Below are positions 12,379 through 23,499 of a stretch of 64,000 nucleotides of DNA, one piece after another (position 1 is the first letter of the stretch; every line of letters begins with the position of its first letter). The stretch spans positions 1-64,000 of the forward strand of contig JAQJVL010002595.1 of NCBI GenBank assembly GCA_035578905.1, given 5' to 3'. The notes beneath the pieces are model-generated. The model searched no databases. It saw only the letters and a list, made by a program, of their open reading frames with translations, and was not told where the DNA came from. Made by a program: the position numbers and the translations under genes. Source of the stretch: Stictocephala bisonia (Eukaryota; Arthropoda; Insecta; Hemiptera; Membracidae).

Positions 12379-15346
12379 ACGAGAATATTTTTATACTTAC
12401 CAGAATTATTCTAAGCCTGTTTCAGTTACTGTAGCTAATGGAGATGCGATCTATGCTGAAGGTGAAGGCGACATCCGTGTTCTTGTACAAATCGGCAAGA
12501 AGCAAATTATCTGAGTGTTGGGGGGAGTATGGTTTGTACCCGAACTTGGAAGAAATCTTCTTTCTGTGTCTAAGTTAGTTGAAAAGAACTACATTTTTAA
12601 GGCTAGTAAAAATAAATGTGTTTTTATGAGGGATAATAAGCCACATTTATTTGGACATAATGTCAATGGTCTGTATGAATTGGAAATGTCGGTTATACAG
12701 AACAAATCTTCTGTACAACTTGCAAATAGTACTAATAAGACGTTGCAAGAGTGGCATGAGAGTTTAGCTCATCAAAATAAGGCTTATGTTTATAAGTTTC
12801 TGCGTGCTCGTGACATTCCAGTAGAAAACGATGACATTTTCTGTGAGGGATGTGTATTAGGTAAGCAACACCGGGAAACTTATCACACACGGACTGTAAA
12901 ACCTGAGAAGCCTGGGGAGATTATAAGTGGTGACTTATGTGGACCAATGGAAAATTTATCTCTGGGTGGTAGTCGATATTGTCTAGTGTTAAAGGATTAT
13001 TACACTAAATTTCGACGTGTTTTCTTTTTGAAGGAAAAGACAGAGGTGCCTGATTGTTTGTCAATATTCTTCAGTGAGTGTAAGACTGTGGGACATGTTG
13101 TTAAAACTTTTATGAGTGATGGCGGGACGGAATTCTGCAATTTCAAAGTGAAAAAGCTACTTTCTGATCGTGGCATTTCTATGAGAACAAGCATGCCTTA
13201 CACACCTGAACAAATGGGTTCTGTGGAACGTGAGATGCGTACCTTGGTGGAAGCAGCACGTAGCATGTTACATGCTAAGAAACTGTCCTTGTGTTTGTGG
13301 GCTGAGGCTATGAACACTGCCTGTCATGTTATCAACCGCACTGGTCCGTCTGTTGGTGGTAAAACTCCTTATGAATTGTGGTTTCAAAAGGGTCCTGCTC
13401 CAATTGAACACTTTCGTCAGTTTGGTGCTGATTGCTACGTCCACGTGCCAAAACAAAAGCGAAGGAAATGGTCAGCTAAATCAGTTCCTGGAATATTAGT
13501 TGGGTATTGTGACGAGCAAGATGGCTATAGAGTCTATGTTGCACCAAAGATTATGACAAGCAAAGATGTTGTTTTTAGGCCAATTGCTTCAGATAATATG
13601 AAGAGTAATGCATCTGTCAACATTCAATCTCCTCTCCAAACCCAGGGCAATGAAGAAGATGTTGAAGTGTTTAGAGAATCTCAAGACCAAGACGTAGATA
13701 TTAGAAATGTGGAAGTGGAAGATGACAAGTCTGCTGAAAATGATGTAGGAGGAGTCGTAAATGAAGAAGATGACACCCAACCTCAACGTCAGCGACGCCC
13801 TCCTGCGTATCTACAAGACTATGTCTTACTTGCCGAGGCTGGTCCTACTTATGAGGAAGCAGTAAATAGTCCTGATTGGTGGCATTGGCAATCTGCTATG
13901 AACGACGAGATGGCGTCAATGAATGAAAATGAAGTTTTTGAGTTAGTTCCTCGTCCAAATAATAAGAGGATTATCGGTCTGAAGTGGGTTCTTACTATGA
14001 AACAGAATCCTGAGCGCTATAAGGCAAGGTTAGTAGCAAAAGGATATGCTCAAAAGTATGGCGAAGAATACAACGAAACCTTTAGCCCTGTAGCAAGATG
14101 GGATACAATAAGATGTCTTTTGAATGTGGCTGTTCAAGAGGACCTTCACTTGAAACAATTTGATGTGAAGACTGCATTCCTTTATTCAAAACTGAATGAA
14201 GACATTTATACTTGGCAACCTGAAGGTTATAATGACAAGAGTGGGAGAGTTTGGAAACTCAAACGCAGTTTGTATGGCCTAAAACAAAGTCCAAGATGTT
14301 GGAGTAAACTTCTTAAGGAAAGTATGCTTAAGAAAGGTTTTAGCCAAAGTACTGCTGACCCATGTTTGTATATTCGTAACAAGCATGGTACAAAAATATA
14401 TATAGTAATTTTTGTGGATGATGGTCTGATTGCTGGCTCAAATAAACAAGAGGTATCTGATTTTATTGCGGAATTAGAACATGAATTCAAGCTGAAAGTT
14501 ACTGATCCTGAAACTTACCTCGGGATGGAAATTCACAGAGCTGAGGGCAGAATTTCTTTGAGTCAGAAGTTGTACATCAAGAGTGTACTAGAGAGGTTCA
14601 GGATGGCAGACTGTAATCCTGTTGGCACTCCTTTATGTTTAAAGCATGAAGAATCATCGAAGGAAGACAAACCTTTACCTAAAAGTGTTCCTTTCCGAGA
14701 AGCTGTGGGCAGTCTGATGTACATCACCAATACAAGACCAGACATAAGCTGTGCAGTAAATATGGTTGCACAGAAGTTGAATTCTCCTTCTATGAAAGCA
14801 TGGAGTTATGTGAAGAGGATTTTCCGCTATCTCAAAGGAACAATGGACTACAAGTTGACTTATTCAAAAGGTCAGAATATTCTACATTGCTATAGTGATG
14901 CAGACTTTGCAAATGATGAAACAAGAAAATCACGCACTGGGTATCTGTGTATGTTTGCTGGGGGCATCGTTAGTTGGTCTTCTGTTAAGCAACATTGTGT
15001 TACTCTGTCAACAACAGAAGCAGAATTTGTTGCTGCAAGTGAGGCTGCTAAACAGATTGTATGGCTGCAAAGTATGTTGAATGAGATGTATGGACAAAAG
15101 ATCAACGCTGTTCTTTTTGTGGACAATGCTGGGGCCGTTCGACTAACAAGAAATGCTGGGGAGTTCCATAAACGCTCAAAACACATCCATGTGAGGTACC
15201 AGTATGTTCGTGAACAATTCCTTGCAGGAACATTTGATGTGCGACATGTTGCTGGACATGAGCAGCTTGCTGATTTCCTTACGAAGGGTATGTCGGTTAC
15301 AAGACTGAAGAACCTTCTGGAGCACGTTAGTTTGAGGGCATATTGA
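12373..15346 (+). pseudogene. copia Pol: protease end, integrase, RT, RNase H
   Basis: The frame continues protease as FKREYFYTYQ, meets an in-frame TGA at 12512-12514, then runs open for 943 codons to TGA 15344-15346, whose stop lies inside the 3' LTR. Domains in order: integrase zinc finger H..H…C..C (HESLAHQ…FCEGC, about 12750-12860); integrase core with GDLCGPM, SDGGTEF and the acidic EREMRTL (12930-13230); copia RT with FVDDGL in place of the usual YVDD (about 14415); RNase H with YSDADFA, STTEAEFVA and DNAGA (14890-15130); and the end motif RSKHIHVRY…LADFLTKG. Only the two 5' lesions disrupt it. Confidence 0.93.
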
Positions 15347-15505
15347 ATTTAAACTAACATGCTGTATTTAACCATATGATAATGTTTATCATGTGTGTTT
15401 TTTTAATTATGTTGACTTAATTTTTCCTAAGAAAATAAGTGTTACCTTTTTACAATGTTTATTTAAAGTCTAACAACTTTATTATAATTTCTTTATGTTT
15501 TATTT
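15341..15505 (+). repeat. copia 3' LTR
   Basis: 165 bp, near identical to the 5' LTR. It is preceded by a short purine-rich stretch (gagggca) that may serve as polypurine tract, and followed by the GTTAG duplication at 15506-15510. The Pol stop codon is formed by its first bases. Confidence 0.9.
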
Positions 15506-16120
15506 GTTAGGTTATGTTAAGTTATGTCAGTAAAACATGCATTTTTCGCGCTGAAAAAATAATTTTTCTACAAAACCAGTTATATATTTGTGTTCAGCAC
15601 AAAAAAACACGAGAAATGAAAAAGAATTTGTCAAAAAATAACTATTTTAAAAAAAGTTGGTTTTTTTTTCACTATCAGATAAAAAAGTAGTTTACCGATT
15701 TTTCGGTAAAAAACGAGTTTTCCGCGGATGTAATCAAACTCATCAAGAAATATATACTCATTTTTCACCACTTTTTCAACATTAAATCATATTTTCAGAG
15801 GTGGCAAGAAAGTGCATAATTACCATTTTAATTTGAGTGCTATTTCTATCCTTCTAACATGTGTATTCAGTTTTTTATGTATTTTATTATATTATAAAAA
15901 ATTAATGCCATAGTCAGTCCATATTTTGTGTTTTGTGTTCATCAAAAAGATAATTAAACTGTATATGAGTGTATTATAGCCTCCTAATATATAGTAGTCT
16001 ATTGTTTTAAAAATAAAATACCTATTTTCATTTTAATTAATAAGTTTGTGTTGAATATATTCTGTTGGACTGTAGTGTTTTTACTGAGTAAAAAATCAGA
16101 ACCAAGTAAAAAGGCTTATA

Positions 16121-17454
16121 CGAGGGCCGTTCAGAAAGTAACCTCCGGTTGATTTAAAAAAATACACCAAGTTAAATAAAAATATTTTAATATATACATC
16201 TTACAACTACATCTTTGCACTATTTTTCTACATAGTCTCCATAGCGATTGAGGCACTTATCGTATCTCTTCACAAGCTTTGAAATTCCTTCTGCATAAAA
16301 ATCACCCGCTTGTGCCTGGAGCCAGCCTGTGACTGCATCTTTGAGCTCTTCGTCGTCATCAAACCGCTGGGACCCGAGCCATTTCTTCATATGCATGAAG
16401 AGGTAATAATCGCTTGGCGCCAGATCTGGGCTATAAGGTGGGTGGTTGAAAACATCCCACTTGAAGGACTCAAGAAGGGCCGTTGTTCTGCGAGCAGAGT
16501 GAGGACGGGCGTTATCGTGCAAAAAAACGATACCGGAAGTCAGCATACCACGGCGTTTATTCTGTATAGCCCGTCGTAAGTTTTTTAGTGTTTCACAGTA
16601 CACGTCTTGATTAATGGTCGTCCCACGTTCCATGAATTCAACCAACAACACCCCTTTGGCATCCCAAAACACCGTTGCCATAAGTTTTCTGGCAGAAAAA
16701 TCTTGCAAGGCTTTTCTTGGTTTGGTAGGCGACTTTGAATGTGCCCACATCTTTGATTGTTCTTTTGTCTCAGGGTTCACGTACTTAATCCAGGTTTCGT
16801 CACCGGTCACGATTCTGTTTAACAATGGTTCTCCTTCGTCCTCATAACGTGACAGAAAGTCTAATGCAGAGGCCATTCTTTGAGTTTTGTAGTGGTCGGT
16901 AAGAATTTTGGGCACCCATCGTGCACAGAACTTATGGTAACCCAATCTTGCTGTCACTATCTCGTACAAGAGAGTCTTAGAAATCTGTGGAAAAACAGTA
17001 GATAACTCCGACATTGTGAAACGTTGATTTTCACGAACTTTTGCATCAACTGCCTGAACAAGTTCGTCAGTCACCAATGATGGTCTACCACTCCTCTCTT
17101 CATCATGAACGTTTTCTCGTCCACTTTTAAATAAACGTACCCATTCACGGACAACTCCTTCACTCATAACTCTTGGTCCGTACACGGCACAAATCTCACG
17201 ATGAATAGCTGCTGCAGAATATCCTTTGGCTGTAAAAAACCTTATGACAGCACGCACTTCGCATTTGGCGGGGTTTTCTATTGCAGCGCACATTTCAAAC
17301 TGCCACAAAAACTACACTAGCGCAGGTACGACGTTCACTCGACCACGGCTTGATGCCGACTGACCTGTTGAGTGCGTGAATGCAAGATGGCGTCGCTACT
17401 CCCCCCACAACCCGCACTGTGACCAATCGGAGGTTACTTTCTGAACGGCCCTCG
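16121..17454 (-). mobile_element. mariner transposon, complete with perfect TIRs
   Basis: 1334 bp, flanked by TA on both sides (16119-16120 and 17455-17456). The 27-bp terminal inverted repeats are identical (16121-16147 and 17428-17454, starting CGAGGGCCGTTCAGAAAG). A single uninterrupted transposase gene lies on the - strand. Perfect TIRs plus an open gene mean a recent copy. It lies inside the hAT-like element, next to the right foldback arm. Confidence 0.95.
16220..17308 (-). CDS. mariner transposase, uninterrupted
   Basis: 362 codons from ATG 17308. The Met at residue 6 (17293) gives a length nearer the usual mariner size of about 345-350. The N-terminal paired HTH region (about 15-110) contains HDEERSGRPS, and the linker motif WVPKIL is at 131. 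The catalytic triad is D170 (TGDETW), D265 (LHDNARPH) and D300 (SPDLAPSDYYLF). Spacing between the last two is 34, the mariner D,D34D signature. The enzyme binds the TIRs and cuts and pastes at TA. All catalytic residues are present. Activity cannot be told from sequence. Confidence 0.95.
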   Translation of the reverse strand: MWQFEMCAAIENPAKCEVRAVIRFFTAKGYSAAAIHREICAVYGPRVMSEGVVREWVRLFKSGRENVHDEERSGRPSLVTDELVQAVDAKVRENQRFTMSELSTVFPQISKTLLYEIVTARLGYHKFCARWVPKILTDHYKTQRMASALDFLSRYEDEGEPLLNRIVTGDETWIKYVNPETKEQSKMWAHSKSPTKPRKALQDFSARKLMATVFWDAKGVLLVEFMERGTTINQDVYCETLKNLRRAIQNKRRGMLTSGIVFLHDNARPHSARRTTALLESFKWDVFNHPPYSPDLAPSDYYLFMHMKKWLGSQRFDDDEELKDAVTGWLQAQAGDFYAEGISKLVKRYDKCLNRYGDYVEK

Positions 17455-17860
17455 TATTTTATAAATTTCCTGTATAATTTAAAATATATATATATGTGGG
17501 TTTATATCTTTAAATATCATCATCATTGGAGAACACAATATATATTTTTTTACTAAACTTTATTTAATTTATGATATTAAAAGGACACAGTTGATTCAGC
17601 ATATAAACAACATTATAAGGACACAGTTTAAGTAAGCATATAAAAAACATTGTTACTTAGTTCAACACAGGTCGGGAGATTACTAAAACAGTTTTTCAAG
17701 CAACAACAGTTGTAAACATGAATTTTGCAATGTTAAGCTTCATTGCTCACTATAGTCGACAACAACTGTTGTCAAAAATAGCTTCAGACAGGTTATCGTT
17801 GCGCAACTGTTATGTCATCGTTATCGAAATTTGGCCGTTGTGCCCATTCCTAATAATATG

Positions 17861-18799
17861 CATAAATACACTATAGATAGGCTGTTTAGAAAGTGACCTA
17901 CTGAATGCACCTATGCAAGAGAGATAGACTGAGTAGAAGAAATAAGAGAGAGAGAACTACTCTTCCCTAATGCGTTATTCCATTTGATATTGTCATGGCA
18001 ACTAGGAAGATGGCAGGTAGCAGCCTAGCAGTGCAGTAACAAACCCCACCCACTACATCTATGTATGGGACAAGCATTAGCAACAGTGACTTTTGGTTGG
18101 TTTAATTAACACTAACCAATCAAGCTTAGAACGATCAAATTAAATTGTTATTTAGTATTCAAATAACAATAGTAACAATAACACTATAATAATAATGTAA
18201 ACTATAAATATCAATTAAAACAAACTTGAACAGTTCATTACAGTTATTTTTTCAGCAAAACAGTTTTGCGAAATTTGAATGCTTGATGTCACGGATGTTA
18301 ATCACGCTTATGAAGCAAGGAAGTTCAGCGGTAGAACGATTCCCTTCTGCTGCTGGAACCCCTACTTGCACTGTAACATAACACACATGTCGTTTATTGT
18401 CCCAGTTATTCAGTATATCATGTAGGCAGTAAGGTTGATTGGTTGTATAGTATAATATGGAGTAGTAAGGTTGTAGATACAGTCTCAACTCCTCTTAATA
18501 AAATATATTTTATTTGCATAATTAATAATAGGGGCTTAACATCTATTATGTTAGATAGTTAATGACAATTTTGAATCAAAGCTTAGTTACTCTTTGCTTA
18601 GTGTGAATTGTTCCTGTGTTATCGTAATAAAGTACCTTTATTTACTGTAACAAATGTTCACATTAATGGCTATTAATGTTCACAAATGGCTACGGCTACA
18701 GGAGGTACAAACTGTCGCTGGAGCAAGCAGTAAAATTGCAAGCAGCGTAGGGCCTATATATTCGGAATTTACCATCCTTGTTTTATTCTGTGAAAAATG
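17861..18799. other. Unassigned non-coding sequence
   Basis: No gene supported. 17890-18060 has a GC-richer block including 'gtcatggcaactaggaagatggcagg' that could be promoter or 5' UTR of EXOC1, but no splice donor could be tied to the exon at 21364. The rest is AT-rich. Confidence 0.25.
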
Positions 18800-19335
18800 T
18801 GTGGTATAAATGCATTTTTCACTTACCTAATGATATTTGAAAAAATGGGCCAAGAATTAGCTATATTTTCACAAGAAAGACTTTTTGTTCTGTATAAATC
18901 AAGTATTTTTCAAAAAAAATTTAAAAAATCTGTTTCACCACTTAGTTGGTTTTTATAGATATTTCTGTAATTAAAATTGATTTTTTAATCATGTTTTGTT
19001 TAACTTGATGTCTTTTTTATGCTGAACACAAATTTGAAAATAATATTGGTCTATTTCAAATATCTCACGAGATACGTCGAAAAAACTATTCTTTCAGCAA
19101 ATCGGGATCATCTGGATCATTATGAACAGCAACTATTAACCACAAAACATACTTGCATATATTTTGCCTTCATTGAAGGGAGGGCCAGCAGGCCACCCGA
19201 ATTGAACGCTAATCTCAAATTTGTTAAGGATTTGTTAGTTTAGATTATGTTAGGTTAATTTTGTTAAAATAGTTTTTATGGATGAAATAATTTTCCTGCA
19301 AAACTAAAATACATATTCGTGTTCAATGTAAAAAA
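18800..19335 (+). repeat. Foldback repeat family, copy B (truncated)
   Basis: Follows copy A block by block: …GTATAAATGCA.TTTT, AGAATTAGCTATATTTTCAC, TTTATGCTGAACACAAATTTG, TTGGTCTATTTCAAATAT, AACTATTAACCACAAAA, gggccagcaggcc, then GTTAGGTTA. Copy A has the copia insertion exactly between the last two blocks, so copy B shows the uninterrupted state. Copy B stops at 19335 where another repeat begins. Confidence 0.6.
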
Positions 19336-19645
19336 CATACACAGGGTATCCAGCTAAGACTGTCACATATTTTAGAGGATTATTTGTCAGGTCAATACAA
19401 GCAAATAATGCCATATAACATGTGTCCTCGATTCATTTTCTGTCCGTGTGTATGTGTTTTTTACAACAATTTGAATATCTCAAAAACCGTTTGAGATACA
19501 ATACTAAATTTTCATATGAATGTTGATCTTACAAAGATACACATCATGTAAAAATGCTGAATGTCTAAGATTATCACTTTCAATATGGCAGCTCTTTAAA
19601 CATTTCAAAGTCAAATATCAAAAACTTCACATTTACCGAAAAATG
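19336..19645 (+). repeat. 310-bp repeat, left copy of an inverted pair
   Basis: Begins ACAGGGTATCCAGC and runs inward with the same order of words as the reverse complement of 23640-23964 (ATTTTAGAGGATT.TTTGTCA, CAATACAAGCAAATAATGCC, GTTGATCTTA.AAAGATA, CATTTCAAAGTCAAA). Divergence is moderate. It is non-coding. The family is not named. Confidence 0.65.
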
Positions 19646-20013
19646 ATAAGATACAATATTTGTAGACTATGTTATACTGTGTTACAAATGTTAAGAATTC
19701 TTTATTACAATGTATAAATGCCAATCAGAACAAAACACATTATTATACAAATATCTGTATAGTAGGTATGTAAATAATAAAATATAGATTACAGGCACAG
19801 AGAAAAGTTTCTAAACCAATTAAAAAGTTCACATTTAACTGCTCTTGTGCACTTATAAATAACTGGATATTACCATTTAATGATATATAAATACAAAACA
19901 AGCTATACATTATCAACATAAATATTCAAAAATAACATAAACTACAAATGTAATGACAAAGGGATTTTATAAAATAAATTTTAATATAAACACAAATATA
20001 TATATGTAGTATA

Positions 20014-20946
20014 TGAGGTATAGTCAAAAAGTTCCCGGAATTGGTTGAAATATGTTTATTCGACAAAGATAAAATCTTACAAACCTATATTCCTTCAAAA
20101 TACTCTTCTTCTACAACAATACACTTGTCCATACGATCATACAGACGGTCAAAACACTTTTGACATTTATTTAAACATTGTATTTCAATACTTTATTCGT
20201 ATTTTTACTGACAGCTTTAGCACCTACAAATCGATTTCCTTTTATTGATGTTTTTACCTTGTGAACAGTAAGGAATCGGCCGGCATGAGGTCAAGCGAAT
20301 ATGGAGGATGTTCTAACGTGGTAACGCGGTGCTTGACTAGATAGTTACGTACTAACAAGAATCGATATGCAGGGGTATCGTCCCGCAACAAAATCCAATT
20401 GTTTTCTTGTCACTTTTTAGGCCGTTTCCTCCTAATGGCATCTCGTAAGCACCTAAGAACTTTTTGTGTGGATAAATTTACCTTATATGCGATATCATCA
20501 ATTGTTATTCTTCAGTTTGCATGTACAGTTTGCGGAACTCGCATATGTTGTCATCTGTGGTTCCAGTCTAAGGGCGTCCACTAGAGAGGCATCTTCAATG
20601 TTTATGCGACCTTCACAAAAATGTTTGTACCTTTCGTAAAATTGGCTTTTCTTCATCACCTTGATTCCGTATGCTTGAATTGACATTTTAAGTGTCCCAG
20701 AAGATGATTTTTGAAGTAAAACACCAAATTTAATGTTTTTTAGCTGATACATAAATTTTCAAAACGCAACAATTTATACATGCAAATATATTAAAAGTAC
20801 TCTCCAAGGAGGAACAATGGCGGCTTGGCGATACGCTACCTATATCCTTTCTCCAGGAGTAGTACTAACTGATAGATGACGAAATTCCGGCAACCACGCT
20901 GTGTGTTTCTTGACATCGATTCCGGGAACTTTTTGACTGTACCTCG
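20014..20946 (-). mobile_element. Decayed mariner, second family
   Basis: Flanked by TA (20012-20013 and 20947-20948). The TIRs start TGAGGTATAGTCAAAAAGTT (left) and, from the right, CGAGGTACAGTCAAAAAGTT, and continue through CCCGGAAT. The element is 933 bp, shorter than a full mariner, so it carries an internal deletion as well as point decay. Its TIRs are unrelated to those of the mariner at 16121. Confidence 0.85.
20055..20752 (-). pseudogene. Decayed mariner transposase
   Basis: The N-terminal HTH region is recognisable in one - frame from 20752 (NIKFGVLLQKSSSGTLKMSIQAYG…QFYERYKHF). The remains of the third catalytic block follow near 20330-20285 (HPPYSLDLMPADSLL), then the C-terminal end (NRFVGAKAVSKNTNKVLKYN, about 20240; KKSILKEYRF, about 20090). 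The central catalytic region is missing or unreadable, and stops break the frame. Confidence 0.75.
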
Positions 20947-21363
20947 TAACGATTTGACCGTACAGATTATTTACTCTAGAGTTTAATGGTAGTAGCATTT
21001 GATGCAATTTGTAACCACCCAAACAGGAACATATTATTTAAAATTTGTATATGTTTGATTTGTTCTGAGTTTGACATTGCGAGGTCTACTTCTAGTCCAA
21101 ATTTCCAATTTAAAGCCATTAAAAATAGCTACTATTTAAATGAATGAGTTAATGATTCTGGTCAGTCCTTTTTGTATATCAATGGATATGAAATGCAATA
21201 TTTAATCAAATATTTTTTGCTATTTTCTGTAAGCATTGTACCGGTACATATTAATAAAGCTGATTTTCTTTAGTCTGGTATGTCTAAATATTCATTTAAT
21301 AGTTCAAGTATGATAATATTTTTATTCTCGTTATGTTTCAGATTACACTTCCAGTTGTTTAAA
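20947..21363. promoter_or_regulatory. EXOC1 upstream region with candidate 3' splice site
   Basis: Directly upstream of the start codon there is an acceptor-like TTATGTTTCAG near 21331-21341. The first coding exon may therefore carry a short 5' UTR spliced to a remote non-coding exon. No core promoter is evident nearby. Confidence 0.3.
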
Positions 21364-21525
21364 ATGGCTGCAATTCGCCATGCCTTACAACATGAGGTAT
21401 TTCAACCTTGTGATGAGAGACTCTTAGCGTTTGTTCATGTCAGTAAAGCTTTCAAGAAAAAGAAAACTAGTTTCCTTTGTGTATCTGTAACTAGGGAGAC
21501 TCCACTTGTTGTAAATATTTATCAG
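21364..21525 (+). CDS. EXOC1: EXOC1 (SEC3) coding exon 1
   Basis: First coding exon of exocyst complex component 1, which helps tether secretory vesicles to the plasma membrane before SNARE-mediated fusion. Start ATG 21364 is chosen because MAAIRHALQHEVFQP.DERLL aligns with the known animal EXOC1 start; an in-frame Met 28 codons upstream adds only low-complexity residues. It encodes residues 1-54, including the basic FKKKKTSFLC segment of the N-terminal PH-like lipid-binding domain. The 3' border is ATCAG/GTAGTT, phase 0. The gene continues through exons at 26599, 28942, 31660, 35033, 36277, 39693, 40413, 51868 and 62978. Confidence 0.96.
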
Positions 21526-23499
21526 GTAGTTTTACTAATCTTATAGTCTTATTTTAGTTTCCATAACTAGTAGTCCATTCTGTTTCAGTTGTGAATAAAT
21601 GTTTTTATTAACATTTCACATTTTTTTATTGTTTCTGTCTTTTAGCAATCTCGTCAGCCTAAAGATTTATCAGTGCTGTTAAAAAGATTCTAACTAAATA
21701 ATAAAATAAAAGCAGTACAATAATGACTAAATTGAAAGAGACCATGTCAATGGAACATTTATTTTGTAAAATACATTACTCTGATTGCAAAATAAATCTA
21801 ATATCAGTTTTTCGATTAAAATTATCTTGACGACGTGACGGCTTCGCTGCTGCTTTTATTTACTAAATAATTATCAGTCTATTTTGTCTAACATTTTAAA
21901 GTTCCCAAAATATAAACACAAATAAGGTACTTACATATTTATAATAACTTTTTTTGTGATATGCAATAAGGTCCCAATTCTTTAATATTTTCACTCTGAA
22001 AGGTATAGGAAGCCCTCAAAGTAAGTTTTTCCTCCATAAGAATAACATGGAGAGAGATTTAAGTGAATCGAAAAGTAACACCCGTTCAGATGTAAATAAT
22101 TATTTCCAAACCGTTTTAACAACTGTTGGAATGTAAATAATGGTGTTTTTAATATTGAGGTGGTTTGATCTTTCATAATGTTCAACCAGAGAAGGTTGAA
22201 GGCATTGTTTTATGCAGATTCAATTGTAGAGCTCCGCTCTACTGGGCTTAAAGGTTTCAATGGTAATCTAATGCAGTTATTTTTTTTATTCAATTAATAT
22301 TCTCCTGTTAAAAAAAACCAAATGTCGAACACGTTTGAAATAAGCCTAGTAATATTTCTAATAAATATTACTATTAATAGAGTTTTATACTAATAAATAC
22401 CTAATATGAGTGAGATTCTGTAAATAATTTTGCAATTTTACGCTATACAGTTTTAACCTACTATAATTTTTAGACAAAAGTCACAGACTGAGGTGTAACT
22501 AGTGAAGCGGATGATGGGATTAGCACACAAAGCTTGCAGGGGTGTCCCCTAGAATATATATTACACTTTCTCAGTTATACTCCTGTCCCTTTTACTTTTT
22601 TCACAAACAAGATTTACAAATAACATATTGTTACATAAAGAAAATCTTATTGATATTTCTTTAAGCCTAATTGAATTTTATAAAAAGCCTAGTTTGTTGT
22701 GAATATTTAGATACAAAACACAAGTATTTTAAGCATAATTTACTATTTTTTTCAATAGATTTTTAAACAAAAGTCTACAAATTGGTAAAAAAATAACCGC
22801 TAGATCAAGGGTTACATAAGCAGTTTCTTGAAGGCACATTTAAAACTCACTCCTCAGAATGTTTAACAAAACTGTCACTATTCACAAAAGTATTTTAATC
22901 ATAATGCTCAAAGGTACAAGTTTGCAAAAAATGTATAACTCTTGAATGCAATGAGTTAACCCTTTAGTTGTTCAGCAAAAAATAAAAGTTCTTAAAAATG
23001 TTTAGGTTTTTCACATGTGTGGTATCCAAGAATGTTCACATGAAATTGTTTTTTTTTGCAGTGTTTTACTTACTAATTTGTAACTTTGTATACACTAGCC
23101 CATATTCTTCAAATTATACTTAATTTTTATAGCTATAAAGTTCTTTTAAAAGTAAAATATTTAATTGGGTTTAATAGTCCAAAAAATATATTTAAAAATG
23201 GTTTTTAAAAATGTATTTCTAATTAAATTTAAAAAATGTACTTTATTTACTTTTTCCTTGTATAGACAGTATGTTGTATCAGGGCATATGATTGTTATCT
23301 GATCAAGAAATTTTTAAGTAATTTGGATAAATTTGCCTAACTAATAAGAAAAGAAAAATAAACAGTGTCTTACGTGTTATTGAGGGCGATTGGTCACAAT
23401 GTAGTATAAATTTGTCGAACACTCACTTTTTATTTTAAAGGTAATAACATGCTAATAAACTAATAAAATATTTACAATATGAGAACAGAGAAATCTTGC
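21526..23499. other. EXOC1 intron 1, first part, nothing recognised
   Basis: AT-rich intronic sequence. Short A/T runs only. No repeat ends, RNA gene or coding block was supported. Confidence 0.5.

Larger units (their letters stand above)
11225..15505 (+). mobile_element. Ty1/copia LTR retrotransposon, young but broken
   Basis: Two 165-bp LTRs (11225-11389 and 15341-15505) differ at only two visible positions. The element is flanked by the 5-bp duplication GTTAG (11220-11224 and 15506-15510). The primer site directly after the 5' LTR reads GGTTATGGGCCCAG, the initiator-Met-tRNA internal match known for Drosophila copia. Coding order is Gag, protease, integrase, RT, RNase H, as in Ty1/copia. 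Two lesions disrupt the single reading frame: a frameshift near 12372 and an in-frame TGA at 12512-12514. High LTR similarity implies recent insertion. Confidence 0.95.
10783..15850. repeat. Foldback (imperfect palindrome) repeat, copy A
   Basis: The left arm (about 10783-11100) and right arm (about 15540-15850) are inverted relatives. ATGGTATTTATGCAGTTTCT near the left end is matched by the reverse complement of the segment at 15800-15840. TTTTTTGGCGCTGAATACAAAT (near 10985) is matched by the reverse complement of the segment at 15590-15610. Copies B (18800-19335) and C (24930-26370) share the same order of blocks. The copia element sits in the loop, flanked by GTTAG, so the palindrome predates it. 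Confidence 0.6.
10521..17852. mobile_element. hAT-like element carrying nested copia and mariner
   Basis: Flanked by a perfect 8-bp duplication ATAATATG at 10513-10520 and 17853-17860, the size made by hAT transposases. The ends are TAGAGGGGGTGCG (left) and, read inward from the right, TAGGAATGGGCAC, so terminal similarity is weak. Subterminal TTTGACAACAG occurs near both ends in inverted orientation. Subtracting copia (11225-15505) and mariner (16121-17454) with their target duplications leaves about 1.7 kb with no transposase, so it is a non-autonomous element. Its interior is the palindromic repeat described at 10783-15850. The weak terminal match is the main doubt. Confidence 0.6.

Noticed and set aside
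12362..12380. Programmed frameshift between copia Gag-protease and the rest of Pol
   Set aside because: The shift falls inside the protease active-site region, copia elements use one frame with splicing, and a separate in-frame TGA follows 140 nt later. Ordinary decay or an assembly error is simpler.
14227..15186. Several - strand frames of 60-98 codons inside copia
   Set aside because: Complementary shadows of RT/RNase H coding sequence with no independent motif.
21280..21363. Upstream in-frame Met as the EXOC1 start
   Set aside because: The added residues are low-complexity and not conserved, and an acceptor-like TTTCAG lies between that Met and the conserved start.
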